Source: Undibacterium sp. YM2 (GTDB taxonomy: Bacteria > Pseudomonadota > Gammaproteobacteria > Burkholderiales > Burkholderiaceae_D). Taken from it: a DNA stretch of 64,000 nt. The stretch is taken from NCBI RefSeq assembly GCF_009937975.1, contig NZ_AP018441.1, positions 310,001-374,000 on the forward strand, written 5' to 3'. A model generated the notes under the pieces. It was not told the DNA's origin and did no database searches. It saw nothing but the letters and a program-made list of their open reading frames with translations. A program made the translations under genes and the position numbers. This document shows, one piece after another, positions 9,070 to 17,176 of the stretch (positions are counted from its first letter, which is position 1; the number at the start of each line of letters is the position of its first letter).

Positions 9070-9639
9070 TCAAAACTTGAATTCCATACCCAGTAAAACC
9101 AGCAGGCCCAGTATGGCAAAAACTGCCGCAGCACACCAGCGCACGTATTTGAAAGGGAAATTCGGTGCAGCAATCTTGCCCAGAAATACTGCTGGTACGT
9201 CAGCAATCAACATGCCCAGGGTGGTGCCAGCGATGACCATGGTCAGGTCAGAATATTTTGCGGCCAGCGCCACGGTCGCCAACTGGGTTTTATCGCCAAT
9301 TTCAGCGATGAAAAAAGTCACGCAGGTCAGCATGAAAACGCCGTACCGGCTTTCATTGATACCGCCATCATCCATCTCATCCGGTTTCAGCGTCCAGGCA
9401 GCAATGGCTAAAAAAGACAGGCCCAGCAGGTAGCGCATGACCGTGGCATCGATATGCGTGGCGACCAGTTGCCCTATCAAACCAGCAAGGGTGTGGTTGG
9501 CCAGCGTTGCGACCAGTATGCCCAGCACGATAGGGCCGGGCTTTTTATAGCGGGCAGCCAATAGCAGTGCGAGCAATTGTGTTTTGTCACCAATTTCACC
9601 AACGGTGACAGCGAGTGCAGAGACGAGGAAAGCTTCCAT
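9070..9639 (-). CDS. TMEM165/GDT1-family manganese exporter (MneA-like)
   Basis: A 189-residue inner-membrane protein with about six membrane segments and two copies of the family motif EIGDKTQ, at residues 15-21 and again near 116-122. These mark the UPF0016/GDT1 cation transporters. Bacterial members export Mn2+. The start at 9639 gives MEAFLVSALAVTVGEIGDKTQ, the standard family beginning. A yybP-ykoY manganese riboswitch precedes it, which strongly supports Mn2+ as the substrate. No clear Shine-Dalgarno is seen directly before the start. Instead a strong inverted repeat ends about ten bases upstream. Confidence 0.92.
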   Translation of the reverse strand: MEAFLVSALAVTVGEIGDKTQLLALLLAARYKKPGPIVLGILVATLANHTLAGLIGQLVATHIDATVMRYLLGLSFLAIAAWTLKPDEMDDGGINESRYGVFMLTCVTFFIAEIGDKTQLATVALAAKYSDLTMVIAGTTLGMLIADVPAVFLGKIAAPNFPFKYVRWCAAAVFAILGLLVLLGMEFKF

Positions 9640-9649
9640 GAGAATAGGC

Positions 9650-9695
9650 GGGATGGGGCAATTTGTCCAATGACAGCCATGTCCCGCCCCATCCC
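9650..9695 (-). promoter_or_regulatory. Candidate expression platform: alternative hairpins before the Mn exporter
   Basis: In the leader of the manganese exporter, GGGATGGGGC (9650-9659) and GCCCCATCCC (9686-9695) form a perfect 10-bp inverted repeat. A competing 7-bp pairing is possible between GGCGGGA (9647-9653) and TCCCGCC (9682-9688). The two pairings overlap and exclude each other. The structure ends ten bases before the ATG and has no T-run after it, which points to control of translation initiation rather than termination. The mechanism is inferred. Confidence 0.55.
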
Positions 9696-9716
9696 TGGTC
9701 AGCGGAAACATAACTA

Positions 9717-9852
9717 TCAAAGGTCTTGCCCAATACAATCAGTGCACTTATGTCATGCTACTGGCTGTATCAAACGCACCATGACCGGATGGCCAAGTAT
9801 GTTGATGCGTTTTCCCCGGATTTAACCGGAGCAGGCTACTCCCCAATGAAAG
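9717..9852 (-). ncRNA. yybP-ykoY manganese riboswitch aptamer
   Basis: Read on the minus strand, the leader contains the conserved yybP-ykoY elements in order: GGGGAGTAGCC near the 5' side (about 9835-9845), CATCAACATACTTGGCC in the middle (about 9791-9807) and GGGCAAGACCTTTGA at the 3' side (9717-9731). A helix AAACGCA/TGCGTTT closes the middle part. This class binds Mn2+ and switches on exporters when Mn2+ is high. The gene that follows is a GDT1-type exporter, as expected. Confidence 0.88.
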
Positions 9853-9861
9853 AGAAACAGG

Positions 9862-9867
9862 ATTATA
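9862..9867 (-). promoter_or_regulatory. -10 promoter element of the riboswitch-exporter transcript
   Basis: The minus strand reads TATAAT here, an exact -10 box, about ten bases before the first riboswitch helix. The transcript would thus begin with the aptamer. No good -35 box is visible at 16-18 bases. Confidence 0.55.
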
Positions 9868-9955
9868 GCGCAAACTGTGCAGTTGATGAGCAGTGGATTT
9901 ATTTGACGATGTTTTACTGGTTGATAGCAGGGCTGATTGCTACACTATCAAGACA

Positions 9956-9961
9956 TATAAT
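9956..9961 (+). promoter_or_regulatory. -10 promoter element of the mgtC-like gene
   Basis: TATAAT lies 22 bases before the ATG of the MgtC-family gene. The -35 region is poor. The region between this and the opposite -10 box at 9862-9867 is a divergent promoter interval. Confidence 0.45.
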
Positions 9962-9983
9962 TTAGCCAGTTTAAGGCAGCCTT

Positions 9984-10733
9984 ATGACTCAATCTTTCTC
10001 AAGTTATTTCATGAGCTTCTGGTCTGCCACTGAATTGCACGCGAATGCGATTATCTTCATGAATCTGGCTGGTGCCATGCTGCTGGGTTTCGTGGTTGGC
10101 TATGAACGTTCTTATCATGGACGTGCCGCTGGCATGCGGACTTATGGCCTGGTGTGTATGGCGTCGGCTGCCCTGGTCGTGATTTCCGGTTACCCGGATT
10201 TCTGGTACGGTGCGCGTGCCGTTTATCCCGTCAATCTCGACCCTTCTCGCACCATACAAGGCATAGTCACCGGCATAGGTTTTCTCGGTGCCGGGGTCAT
10301 CATGCGCGAAGGATTTACCATCAGCGGCCTGACGACGGCGGCATCTTTGTGGGCGTCGTCAGCCATAGGCGTGATGGTTGGTGTTGGCTTTTATGCGGCG
10401 GCAATCCTGCTGGCTTTTTTGTCGGCGGCCTGCATGATCTGGGTATCCAGGATTGAAGCCTGGCTGCCTTCCCGGCCAGCGGTGGCGATCACCATGCAAT
10501 TCCGCCAGGGCTTTATTCCGCGTGAAGATGCCTTGCGCAAAATGGCCCTTGCACGAGGCTACGAAATTGCAACGGGGACCCTGAACATCAGTTGCAAGGA
10601 AGGTCGCTCTGAATGGCGTTTCGTTGCAGTCGGCCTGAGCCGCAAACTGGCAACGCGCATCAGTGAGCTGTCACTGGAACTGGGGGCGTTTGAGGGACTG
10701 GAGTTTTACCAGATTGCTCACGCCAGGAACTAA
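9984..10733 (+). CDS. MgtC/SapB family membrane protein
   Basis: A 249-residue protein. Residues about 25-155 form the four to five membrane helices of the MgtC/SapB domain, with family segments GAMLLGFVVGYERSYHGRAAG, MRTYGLVCM, GIGFLGAGVIMREGFTISGL and TTAASLWASSAIGVMVG. The C-terminal cytoplasmic part (about 165-249) resembles an ACT-like domain. MgtC proteins are linked to growth in low Mg2+ and, in pathogens, to survival in macrophages through effects on the F-type ATPase. The biochemical role here is unknown. It is divergent from the Mn exporter gene, placing two divalent-cation genes side by side. Confidence 0.88.
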   Translation: MTQSFSSYFMSFWSATELHANAIIFMNLAGAMLLGFVVGYERSYHGRAAGMRTYGLVCMASAALVVISGYPDFWYGARAVYPVNLDPSRTIQGIVTGIGFLGAGVIMREGFTISGLTTAASLWASSAIGVMVGVGFYAAAILLAFLSAACMIWVSRIEAWLPSRPAVAITMQFRQGFIPREDALRKMALARGYEIATGTLNISCKEGRSEWRFVAVGLSRKLATRISELSLELGAFEGLEFYQIAHARN

Positions 10734-10770
10734 TTTTTCCGGAACCTTGGAACTTCAGGGCAGATGCTGA

Positions 10771-11385
10771 TTAAACAACCTGAATGCTTGGTTGTGCCTG
10801 CGTAGCGACAGGTACGCCCAGCATACCCTGCATGAAAATCTGCGTCACCAGTACGGCAAAGTCGGCATACGAGATTTTGTCGGCATCCTGGTGTGGCTTT
10901 AGCCAGGTAAAAGTCCAGTTGATCATGCCAAACAGGAGCATGGTGATGGCGCTGCGGTTTTGTGCTGTAGTGCGGTCTGGAAAGCTGCGTTGTATCGCAC
11001 CGGCAAACAAATCGACGATTTTTCTTTGCGCATCAAGTATCAGCTTGCGCTGCGGCTCTTCCAGGAATTTCACATCATTGAGCAAGGCTATATGGCGGGT
11101 CTGGGAATGTTCATATTCCGCCAGGAAGGCTGCAATCAGCGCCGGCAAGTCATGATGACTTTCTGCCAGCTTGATCAATACCTGGGTATAGCGATTCAGC
11201 AGGTCGAACAGGATGGCTTCCTTGCTGGGGTAATAATGGTAGAGCCTGGCTTTTGAGGTGCCGCAGGTTTGCGCCAGTACACTCATGGAAGTGCCGGGGT
11301 AACTATGGTTGGCAAAGGCAGTCGCCGCTTTTTCCAGGATGTCGTCGCGTTGCAATTGATAATCGGATGCGAGGGTGCGGGCCAT
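10771..11385 (-). CDS. TetR/AcrR family transcriptional regulator
   Basis: A 204-residue protein with an N-terminal helix-turn-helix typical of TetR regulators (about residues 10-55: ILEKAATAFANHSYPGTSMS, then LAQTCGTSKARLYHYYPSKE). The C-terminal helical domain resembles PaaR-like or fatty-acid-responsive members, but the ligand cannot be assigned. The start at 11385 is taken because the N-terminal arm then has normal length. The frame is open to 11436 but that part has no family likeness. It converges on the mgtC-like gene and its target is not obvious from the neighbours. Confidence 0.85.
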   Translation of the reverse strand: MARTLASDYQLQRDDILEKAATAFANHSYPGTSMSVLAQTCGTSKARLYHYYPSKEAILFDLLNRYTQVLIKLAESHHDLPALIAAFLAEYEHSQTRHIALLNDVKFLEEPQRKLILDAQRKIVDLFAGAIQRSFPDRTTAQNRSAITMLLFGMINWTFTWLKPHQDADKISYADFAVLVTQIFMQGMLGVPVATQAQPSIQVV

Positions 11386-11619
11386 GGCTGAAGTGTTTGA
11401 TGGGATGCCAACATCATACCTTGAGCCAGCCAGCAATGGCGATTGTAGGTAAGTTGCAACAAAGGCATGGCGGAAAATTCAGGCTGTCTCATCTGGGGAC
11501 AGTTTTTGGCACTGAAAGTACGGCACATATCGTTTTAATAATAATCAATAAAATCAAGGGTTTGTCGAGATTTTTAACTCTTCATGCTTTTGTTTGAGCA
11601 AGAAATTCTCAAAAGGGTG

Positions 11620-11648
11620 TTGACAGTTGGGGCGAGTATCTCCATAAT
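11620..11648 (+). promoter_or_regulatory. Strong sigma-70 promoter of the tRNA-tuf operon
   Basis: TTGACA at 11620-11625, a 17-base spacer and CATAAT at 11643-11648 make an almost perfect sigma-70 promoter. It lies 14 bases before tRNA-Tyr. It can drive the three tRNAs and tuf as one unit. Confidence 0.85.
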
Positions 11649-11662
11649 TCGGGGTTCCCTGC

Positions 11663-11748
11663 GGAGAGGTGGCCGAGTGGTTAATGGCAGCAGACTGTAA
11701 ATCTGCCCTCTTACGAGTACGCTGGTTCGAATCCAGCCCTCTCCACCA
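11663..11748 (+). tRNA. tRNA-Tyr (GTA)
   Basis: An 86-base class II tRNA with a long variable arm. The acceptor stem GGAGAGG (11663-11669) pairs with CCTCTCC (11738-11744), the anticodon GTA is in ACTGTAAATC, the T-loop is GGTTCGAATCC and CCA is encoded. It is the first of three tRNAs before tuf. Confidence 0.97.
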
Positions 11749-11795
11749 GGTAAAGAATTGAATTAAGAAATATAGCGGCTGAAGTGGTGGCCTTT

Positions 11796-11869
11796 GCGGG
11801 TGTAGCTCAATGGTAGAGCTGAAGCCTTCCAAGCTTATGACGAGGGTTCGATTCCCTTCACCCGCTCCA
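11796..11869 (+). tRNA. tRNA-Gly (TCC)
   Basis: A 74-base tRNA. The acceptor GCGGGTG (11796-11802) pairs with CACCCGC (11859-11865), the anticodon is TCC, the T-loop is GGTTCGATTCC and CCA is encoded. It is the second of the tuf-linked tRNAs. Confidence 0.97.
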
Positions 11870-11902
11870 GTTTTACTTGCGCGGGGTTTTGCGCAGCAAG
11901 CT

Positions 11903-11977
<75 letters not shown>

Positions 11978-12055
11978 TGTTTAGTCTGGTGTTTTCAAGT
12001 CTGATTTGTCGGGCGCGTGCCTGAGCATTCTCATCAAAATCGTTAGGAGTCCAAA

Positions 12056-13246
12056 ATGGCAAAAGGTAAGTTCGAGCGCACCAAGCCGCACGTCAACGTT
12101 GGTACAATTGGCCACGTAGATCACGGCAAAACCACACTGACAGCAGCGATTGCAACAGTCCTGTCGAAAAAATTCGGCGGCGAAGCTAAAGCATACGACC
12201 AGATCGACGCAGCCCCAGAAGAAAAAGCGCGCGGTATTACAATCAATACAGCCCACGTTGAGTACGAAACAGCTGGCCGTCACTACGCCCACGTTGACTG
12301 CCCAGGCCATGCTGACTATGTTAAAAACATGATCACTGGCGCGGCTCAGATGGACGGCGCGATCCTGGTTTGCTCCGCAGCAGACGGTCCTATGCCACAA
12401 ACTCGCGAACACATCCTGTTGGCACGTCAAGTTGGCGTTCCATACATCATCGTGTTCCTGAACAAATGCGACATGGTGGATGACGCAGAGTTGCTGGAAC
12501 TGGTTGAAATGGAAGTGCGCGAATTGCTCTCCAAATACGAATTCCCAGGCGACGACCTGCCTATCATTCAAGGTTCCGCTAAACTGGCCCTCGAAGGCGA
12601 CAAAGGTCCTCTGGGCGAAGAAGCCATCATGAAGCTGGCTGATGCACTCGACTCCTACATCCCAACGCCAGAACGCGCAGTTGACGGCGCCTTCCTGTTG
12701 CCAGTAGAAGACGTATTCTCCATCTCCGGTCGCGGTACAGTTGTTACCGGTCGTATCGAGCGCGGCATCATCAAAGTCGGCGAAGAGATCGAAATCGTTG
12801 GTATCAAAGACACAGTCAAGACTACATGTACTGGCGTTGAAATGTTCCGCAAACTGCTCGACCAAGGTCAAGCAGGCGACAACGTCGGCGTATTGCTGCG
12901 TGGTACCAAGCGTGAAGATATCCAACGTGGTCAAGTATTGTCCAAGCCAGGTTCGATCAAGCCACATGCGCACTTCACAGGCGAGATCTATGTTCTGTCC
13001 AAAGATGAAGGTGGCCGTCATACACCATTCTTCAACAACTACCGTCCACAGTTCTACTTCCGTACAACGGACGTAACTGGTTCGATCGAGTTGCCGAAAG
13101 ATAAAGAAATGGTCATGCCAGGTGATAACGTCTCTATCACTGTTAAATTGATTAACCCGATCGCGATGGAAGAAGGCTTGCGCTTCGCTATCCGTGAAGG
13201 TGGCCGTACAGTCGGTGCTGGCGTTGTTGCTAAAATCATCGAGTAA
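12056..13246 (+). CDS. tuf: Elongation factor Tu
   Basis: The 396-residue GTPase that brings aminoacyl-tRNA to the ribosome. The GTP-binding motifs GHVDHGKT (residues 19-26), DCPGH (81-85) and NKCD (136-139) are intact, followed by domains 2 and 3. The length is normal for betaproteobacteria. Codon use is strongly biased, as in a very highly expressed gene. It has a good AGGAG Shine-Dalgarno. It is co-transcribed with the upstream tRNA-Tyr, -Gly and -Thr. Betaproteobacteria usually carry a second tuf in the str operon, not in this window. Confidence 0.99.
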   Translation: MAKGKFERTKPHVNVGTIGHVDHGKTTLTAAIATVLSKKFGGEAKAYDQIDAAPEEKARGITINTAHVEYETAGRHYAHVDCPGHADYVKNMITGAAQMDGAILVCSAADGPMPQTREHILLARQVGVPYIIVFLNKCDMVDDAELLELVEMEVRELLSKYEFPGDDLPIIQGSAKLALEGDKGPLGEEAIMKLADALDSYIPTPERAVDGAFLLPVEDVFSISGRGTVVTGRIERGIIKVGEEIEIVGIKDTVKTTCTGVEMFRKLLDQGQAGDNVGVLLRGTKREDIQRGQVLSKPGSIKPHAHFTGEIYVLSKDEGGRHTPFFNNYRPQFYFRTTDVTGSIELPKDKEMVMPGDNVSITVKLINPIAMEEGLRFAIREGGRTVGAGVVAKIIE

Positions 13247-13264
13247 TAAATAAGTAGTAAAATA

Positions 13265-13297
13265 CAAGCATTGCCTGATTCGTTCAGGCAATGCTTG
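13265..13297 (+). terminator. Hairpin after tuf (weak terminator or processing site)
   Basis: CAAGCATTGCCTGA (13265-13278) and TCAGGCAATGCTTG (13284-13297) form a perfect 14-bp stem with a 5-base loop. No T-run follows, so it may be an RNase processing or stabilising hairpin, or a partial terminator before tRNA-Trp. Confidence 0.6.
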
Positions 13298-13315
13298 TAG
13301 CAAATGTCAAGATGT

Positions 13316-13391
13316 AGGGGTGTAGCTCAATTGGCAGAGCGTCGGTCTCCAAAACCGAAGGTCGCGGGTTCGATTCCCTCCGCCCCTGCCA
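13316..13391 (+). tRNA. tRNA-Trp (CCA)
   Basis: A 76-base tRNA. The acceptor AGGGGTG (13316-13322) pairs with CGCCCCT (13381-13387), the anticodon CCA is in GTCTCCAAAAC, the discriminator is G and CCA is encoded. It lies between tuf and secE, the usual bacterial arrangement. Confidence 0.97.
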
Positions 13392-13427
13392 CCATCAAGG
13401 CCGCAGGCCACCGAAAGTAAATAAAGT

Positions 13428-13811
13428 ATGTCTAATCATCCCGTTCAAACAGTTAGTACATCCAATGACAAGTACAAAGTCATTCTGGCGGTAGTGGCTG
13501 CAGTTGCCGGTGTTGCTGCTTTTTATATTCTCGCTGGACAGGCAACGTGGATACGTGCCATCGCTTTGGTCGTGGGTTTGTTGGTTGCTGTTGGATTTAT
13601 CGCAACTTCTGAAATGGGTCGTGATTTTGTCAGCTTTGCAAAAGAAGCTGTGCGCGAAACTAAAAAAGTTGTTTGGCCTACCCGTAAAGAAGCGGGGCAG
13701 ATCACTGCCGTCGTATTCGGCTTTGTTCTGGTGATGGCGATTTTCCTGTGGGGTACCGATCAGTTGATCGGATTTGTGTTGTATGACGTAATCCTCGGAT
13801 GGAAAAAATAA
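13428..13811 (+). CDS. secE: Preprotein translocase subunit SecE
   Basis: A 127-residue subunit of the SecYEG channel in the inner membrane. Three membrane segments are seen (about residues 21-40, 44-62 and 97-118), as in E. coli-type SecE. The amphipathic family segment [20 protein letters not shown] lies before the last helix. The stop overlaps the nusG start (TAATG), so the two are translationally coupled. Confidence 0.96.
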   Translation: MSNHPVQTVSTSNDKYKVILAVVAAVAGVAAFYILAGQATWIRAIALVVGLLVAVGFIATSEMGRDFVSFAKEAVRETKKVVWPTRKEAGQITAVVFGFVLVMAIFLWGTDQLIGFVLYDVILGWKK

Positions 13812-14404
13812 TGAGTGAGAACATTCAGGAAAACGAAGAAGGTACAGCACCAACGGTGTCTGTACCTAAAAGTGCTAAAAGATGGTACGCCGTGCATGCT
13901 TATTCCGGTATGGAAAAGAGCGTGCAACGTGCATTGGTGGAGCGTATAGAGCGCGCAGAGATGCAAGATAAATTCGGTCAGATTCTGGTTCCGACCGAAG
14001 AAGTGATAGAGCCAAAGAATGGCAAGAAAGTCGTCACTGAGCGTCGCTTGTTCCCCAGCTATGTATTCGTAGAGATGGAAATGACTGACGATACCTGGCA
14101 TCTGGTGAAAAACACCAGCAAGGTAACCGGTTTTATCGGCGGAAAATCAAACAAGCCGTCTCCAATACCGCAACACGAAGTCGACAAGATCTTGCAGCAA
14201 ATGCAGGATGGCGTAGAAAAACCAAGACCTAAGGTCTTGTACGAAGTGGGCGAGATAGTCCGCATCAAGGATGGTCCTTTCACTGACTTTAACGGCAATG
14301 TTGAAGAAGTCAATTATGAAAAGTCCAAGGTACGCGTGACAGTGACTATTTTCGGTCGCGCTACACCAGTAGAGCTGGAATTCTCCCAGGTCGAAAAGGT
14401 TTAA
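13811..14404 (+). CDS. nusG: Transcription antitermination factor NusG
   Basis: A 197-residue NusG. The N-terminal NGN domain binds RNA polymerase ([20 protein letters not shown], then [14 protein letters not shown]) and the C-terminal KOW domain ([20 protein letters not shown]) contacts Rho or ribosomal protein S10. The ATG at 13811 overlaps the secE stop and gives the usual MSEN-type start. An ATG at 13799 in the same frame would add four residues. An acidic N-terminal tail of about 20 residues precedes the domain. Confidence 0.97.
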   Translation: MSENIQENEEGTAPTVSVPKSAKRWYAVHAYSGMEKSVQRALVERIERAEMQDKFGQILVPTEEVIEPKNGKKVVTERRLFPSYVFVEMEMTDDTWHLVKNTSKVTGFIGGKSNKPSPIPQHEVDKILQQMQDGVEKPRPKVLYEVGEIVRIKDGPFTDFNGNVEEVNYEKSKVRVTVTIFGRATPVELEFSQVEKV

Positions 14405-14572
14405 CAGGATTTACGTTTGACCAGTACGTAACAAAGCAATTTGTTGAAACTGGTTAGAGCGTTGGCTGTAGTACTACAAGCGTAATACAGACAATTCTCG
14501 GCAGGCGGAGGAGCCTGCTGGTGTGAAAAGATACCGGCAGGCGCTACTACTCATTTTTTGAAGGAGCCAAAC

Positions 14573-15004
14573 ATGGCAAAGAAAATTATTGGTTTTATCA
14601 AGCTGCAAGTGCCAGCTGGTAAAGCAAACCCATCCCCACCTATCGGTCCAGCTCTGGGTCAACGTGGTCTGAATATCATGGAATTCTGCAAAGCGTTCAA
14701 TGCGCAGACCCAAGGTATGGAACCAGGCATGCCTATCCCTGTCGTGATCACTGCATTTGCTGACAAGTCTTTCACATTCGTGATGAAGACTCCTCCAGCA
14801 ACTTACATGATCAAAAAAGCAGCTGGCATCACTAAAGGCTCTTCCAAACCGCATACAGACAAAGTTGGCAAAATTACTCGCCAGCAAGCTGAAGAAATCG
14901 CGACAGTTAAACGCGCTGATTTGACAGCAGCTGATATGGACGCAGCAGTGCGTACTATCGCTGGTTCTGCTCGTTCCATGGGCATCACGGTGGAGGGTCT
15001 GTAA
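14573..15004 (+). CDS. rplK: Ribosomal protein L11
   Basis: 143 residues of the 50S stalk-base protein L11, which binds 23S rRNA at the GTPase-associated centre. Typical segments are [40 protein letters not shown] and the C-terminal rRNA-binding domain ending ITVEGL. AAGGAG precedes the ATG. A 168-base leader separates it from nusG. The L1 repressor site of the operon may lie there, but I could not identify it with certainty. The stop overlaps the rplA start (TAATG). Confidence 0.98.
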   Translation: MAKKIIGFIKLQVPAGKANPSPPIGPALGQRGLNIMEFCKAFNAQTQGMEPGMPIPVVITAFADKSFTFVMKTPPATYMIKKAAGITKGSSKPHTDKVGKITRQQAEEIATVKRADLTAADMDAAVRTIAGSARSMGITVEGL

Positions 15005-15696
15005 TGGCTAAGTTAACTAAAAAAGCAAAATTGCTGGCAACGAAAGTTGACCGTCTGAAAGTGTATCCATTTGACAATGCTATCGCTTTGATCAAAGAAT
15101 GCGCAACAGCAAAATTCAACGAATCCATCGACGTATCCGTACAACTGGGCGTTGATCCTAAGAAATCTGACCAGGTTGTTCGTGGCGCAGTGGTATTGCC
15201 AGCTGGTACAGGCAAGACAGTACGCGTAGCTGTATTTGCACAAGGTGCAAAAGCAGAAGAAGCGAAAGCTGCCGGTGCTGATATCGTAGGTATGGAAGAC
15301 TTGGCTGAACGCGTTAAAGCTGGCGACATGCCATTTGACGTTGTTATCGCTTCTCCAGACACTATGCGTATCGTTGGTACCCTGGGTCAAGTTCTGGGTC
15401 CACGTGGCCTGATGCCTAATCCTAAAGTTGGTACAGTGACTCCTGACGTAGCTACTGCAGTTAAAAATGCAAAAGCTGGTCAAGTTCAATACCGTACAGA
15501 CAAAGCAGGTATCATCCACACAACAATCGGCCGTAAGTCTTTTGCTGATGGTGACCTGAAGTCCAACCTGGTTGCACTGATCGATGCTTTGAACAAAGCA
15601 AAACCAGCATCCAGCAAAGGTGTTTATCTGCGTAAAGTATCCATCTCATCCACTATGGGTGCAGGTGTGCGCGTAGATCACGCCAATCTGGGCTAA
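15004..15696 (+). CDS. rplA: Ribosomal protein L1
   Basis: The 230-residue 50S protein L1 of the L1 stalk, which in other bacteria also represses translation of the L11-L1 mRNA. Typical motifs are [33 protein letters not shown] and the C-terminal [12 protein letters not shown]. It is coupled to rplK by a one-base overlap. The L10 leader region follows. Confidence 0.98.
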   Translation: MAKLTKKAKLLATKVDRLKVYPFDNAIALIKECATAKFNESIDVSVQLGVDPKKSDQVVRGAVVLPAGTGKTVRVAVFAQGAKAEEAKAAGADIVGMEDLAERVKAGDMPFDVVIASPDTMRIVGTLGQVLGPRGLMPNPKVGTVTPDVATAVKNAKAGQVQYRTDKAGIIHTTIGRKSFADGDLKSNLVALIDALNKAKPASSKGVYLRKVSISSTMGAGVRVDHANLG

Positions 15697-15996
15697 GCAA
15701 GAATTAAGTCCCTGCATCCTTTGATGCAGGGCGCATCTTTGGGCTGGATGTTTTGAACAAACATCCAGAGTGTCAAAGACCGTTGGGCCAAGTGTGTAAG
15801 CGTAGTTTGCCAGACATGAGGTTAATATCTGAAGAGCAATCAACAGGTCCCAACGCAGATGGTGTACCCGAACAAGTTTTGTAGTGATTACTGGTCCCCC
15901 AGTGAAACTCCTAACTTCGGACGCCGTGTTCGAAACGATATGAGGGAAGTACATCATTCCGGTGTATGGACTGAATATCATTAATGGAGGTTGACC
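15697..15996 (+). promoter_or_regulatory. L10 leader (rplJL autoregulatory region) with hairpins
   Basis: This 300-base interval between rplA and rplJ is rich in structure. There is a perfect 9-bp hairpin CCCTGCATC/GATGCAGGG (15710-15731) right after rplA. A perfect 10-bp hairpin CTGGATGTTT/AAACATCCAG (15744-15768) follows. A long-range stem CGTTGGG (15781-15787) / CCCAACG (15849-15855) encloses an internal domain. In other bacteria the L10-L7/L12 complex binds such a leader to repress rplJL. GGAGG at 15986-15990 sits six bases before the GTG start. The role is inferred from position and structure. Confidence 0.7.
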
Positions 15997-16533
15997 GTGA
16001 GTCTCAATCTGAATGACAAAAAAGCCGTCGTCGCTGAAGTCTCTGCAAAAGTAGCAACTGCACAGACTATCGTCGTGGCCGAATATCGTGGCATCCAGGT
16101 CGGTCATTTGACGCAATTGCGTGCTAGCGCACGCGCTCAAGGCGTATACATGCGTGTGTTGAAAAACACATTGGCACGTCGCGCTGTTGAGGGAACTGCA
16201 TTTGCAAGTCTCGCTTCTGAAATGACTGGTCCGTTGATTTATGCAATCTCGGAAGATGCTGTTGCTGCTGCTAAAGTCGTTCAAGACTTTGCAAAAAGCA
16301 ATGACAAACTGGTTGTTAAAGCGGGTAACTATGCAGGCAAATCGCTGGATAAAGCTGGCGTTGTCGCATTGGCAAGCATTCCTAGCCGTGAAGTATTGTT
16401 GGCGCAAGTGGTTGGCATGATGCAGGCTCCTGTATCTGCTTTCGCACGTGCTCTGGCAGCCGTCGCAGCACAGAAAGAATCCGGTTCTCCTGCAGCACCA
16501 GTGGCTGAAGCCGCTGAAGCCGTAGCAGAATAA
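15997..16533 (+). CDS. rplJ: Ribosomal protein L10
   Basis: 178 residues of L10, which anchors L7/L12 dimers to the 50S stalk. Typical segments are [34 protein letters not shown] and [17 protein letters not shown]. The C-terminal helix binding L7/L12 ends in an Ala/Pro/Glu-rich tail. The start is a GTG at 15997, chosen because GGAGG ends seven bases upstream and the protein then begins as its relatives do. Confidence 0.97.
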   Translation: MSLNLNDKKAVVAEVSAKVATAQTIVVAEYRGIQVGHLTQLRASARAQGVYMRVLKNTLARRAVEGTAFASLASEMTGPLIYAISEDAVAAAKVVQDFAKSNDKLVVKAGNYAGKSLDKAGVVALASIPSREVLLAQVVGMMQAPVSAFARALAAVAAQKESGSPAAPVAEAAEAVAE

Positions 16534-16585
16534 GATTGTTTCCGTCAAATACCGTATCAATGTAATTAATTAATTGGAGTTTCAA

Positions 16586-16954
16586 ATGGCAATTAGCAAA
16601 GACGATATCCTGGAAGCCGTAGGCGCGATGTCCGTAATGGACCTGAACGACCTGGTAAAAGCTTTCGAAGAAAAATTTGGTGTTTCCGCAGCCGCAGTAG
16701 CAGGCCCAGCAGCAGCAGGTCCAGCAGCAGCAGTTGAAGAACAAACAGAATTCAACGTAATTCTGTCTGAAGTTGGCGCAAACAAAGTTGGCGTCATTAA
16801 AGCAGTTCGCGAAATCACTGGTCTGGGCTTGAAAGAAGCTAAAGACCTGGTTGATGGCGCACCAAAAGCAGTTAAAGAAGGCGTAGCTAAAGCTGATGCT
16901 GAAGCAGCTAAGAAAAAACTGGAAGAAGCAGGCGCGAAAGCAGACCTCAAGTAA
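16586..16954 (+). CDS. rplL: Ribosomal protein L7/L12
   Basis: A 122-residue stalk protein. It has an N-terminal dimerisation domain ([20 protein letters not shown]), an Ala/Gly/Pro-rich hinge (about residues 35-50, with [10 protein letters not shown]) and a C-terminal factor-binding domain ([20 protein letters not shown]). The ATG at 16586 follows TTGGAGTTTCAA and is preferred to an in-frame upstream start at 16574. Confidence 0.98.
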   Translation: MAISKDDILEAVGAMSVMDLNDLVKAFEEKFGVSAAAVAGPAAAGPAAAVEEQTEFNVILSEVGANKVGVIKAVREITGLGLKEAKDLVDGAPKAVKEGVAKADAEAAKKKLEEAGAKADLK

Positions 16955-16998
16955 TTCAGGTATTATGGCAAATCTCCGGATTTGCCCAAGTCAAAGAC

Positions 16999-17026
16999 AG
17001 GAATCCTCTTGGAAGAGAGGGTTCCT
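16999..17026 (+). terminator. Attenuator hairpin between rplL and rpoB
   Basis: AGGAATCCTCT (16999-17009) pairs with AGAGGGTTCCT (17016-17026), 11 bp with one G-T pair, followed by a T-rich stretch. It sits where E. coli has a partial terminator that lowers rpoBC transcription relative to the ribosomal genes. The same role is inferred here. Confidence 0.7.
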
Positions 17027-17176
17027 CTTTGGCTTCTTTGTCGTTCAGGGTTGTTTAGCTGTTTATTAAGACCGAGGGTTGAGACTTGAGGTTTTTTTGT
17101 CGCAGAGTTGCTATGTTTTATTTTTGTGACAAAAATCCTGAATTCTCTATCCTTCCTTGCCACTCACGGAGTGTCC

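Noticed and set aside
9726..9965. Open frame on the plus strand upstream of the mgtC-like gene
   Set aside because: It overlaps the manganese riboswitch on the other strand, which explains the conservation there, and it has no likeness to a protein.
11981..13303. 440-residue open frame antisense to tuf
   Set aside because: It is a mirror of the strongly biased codon use of tuf, rich in Cys, His and Phe and without family likeness.
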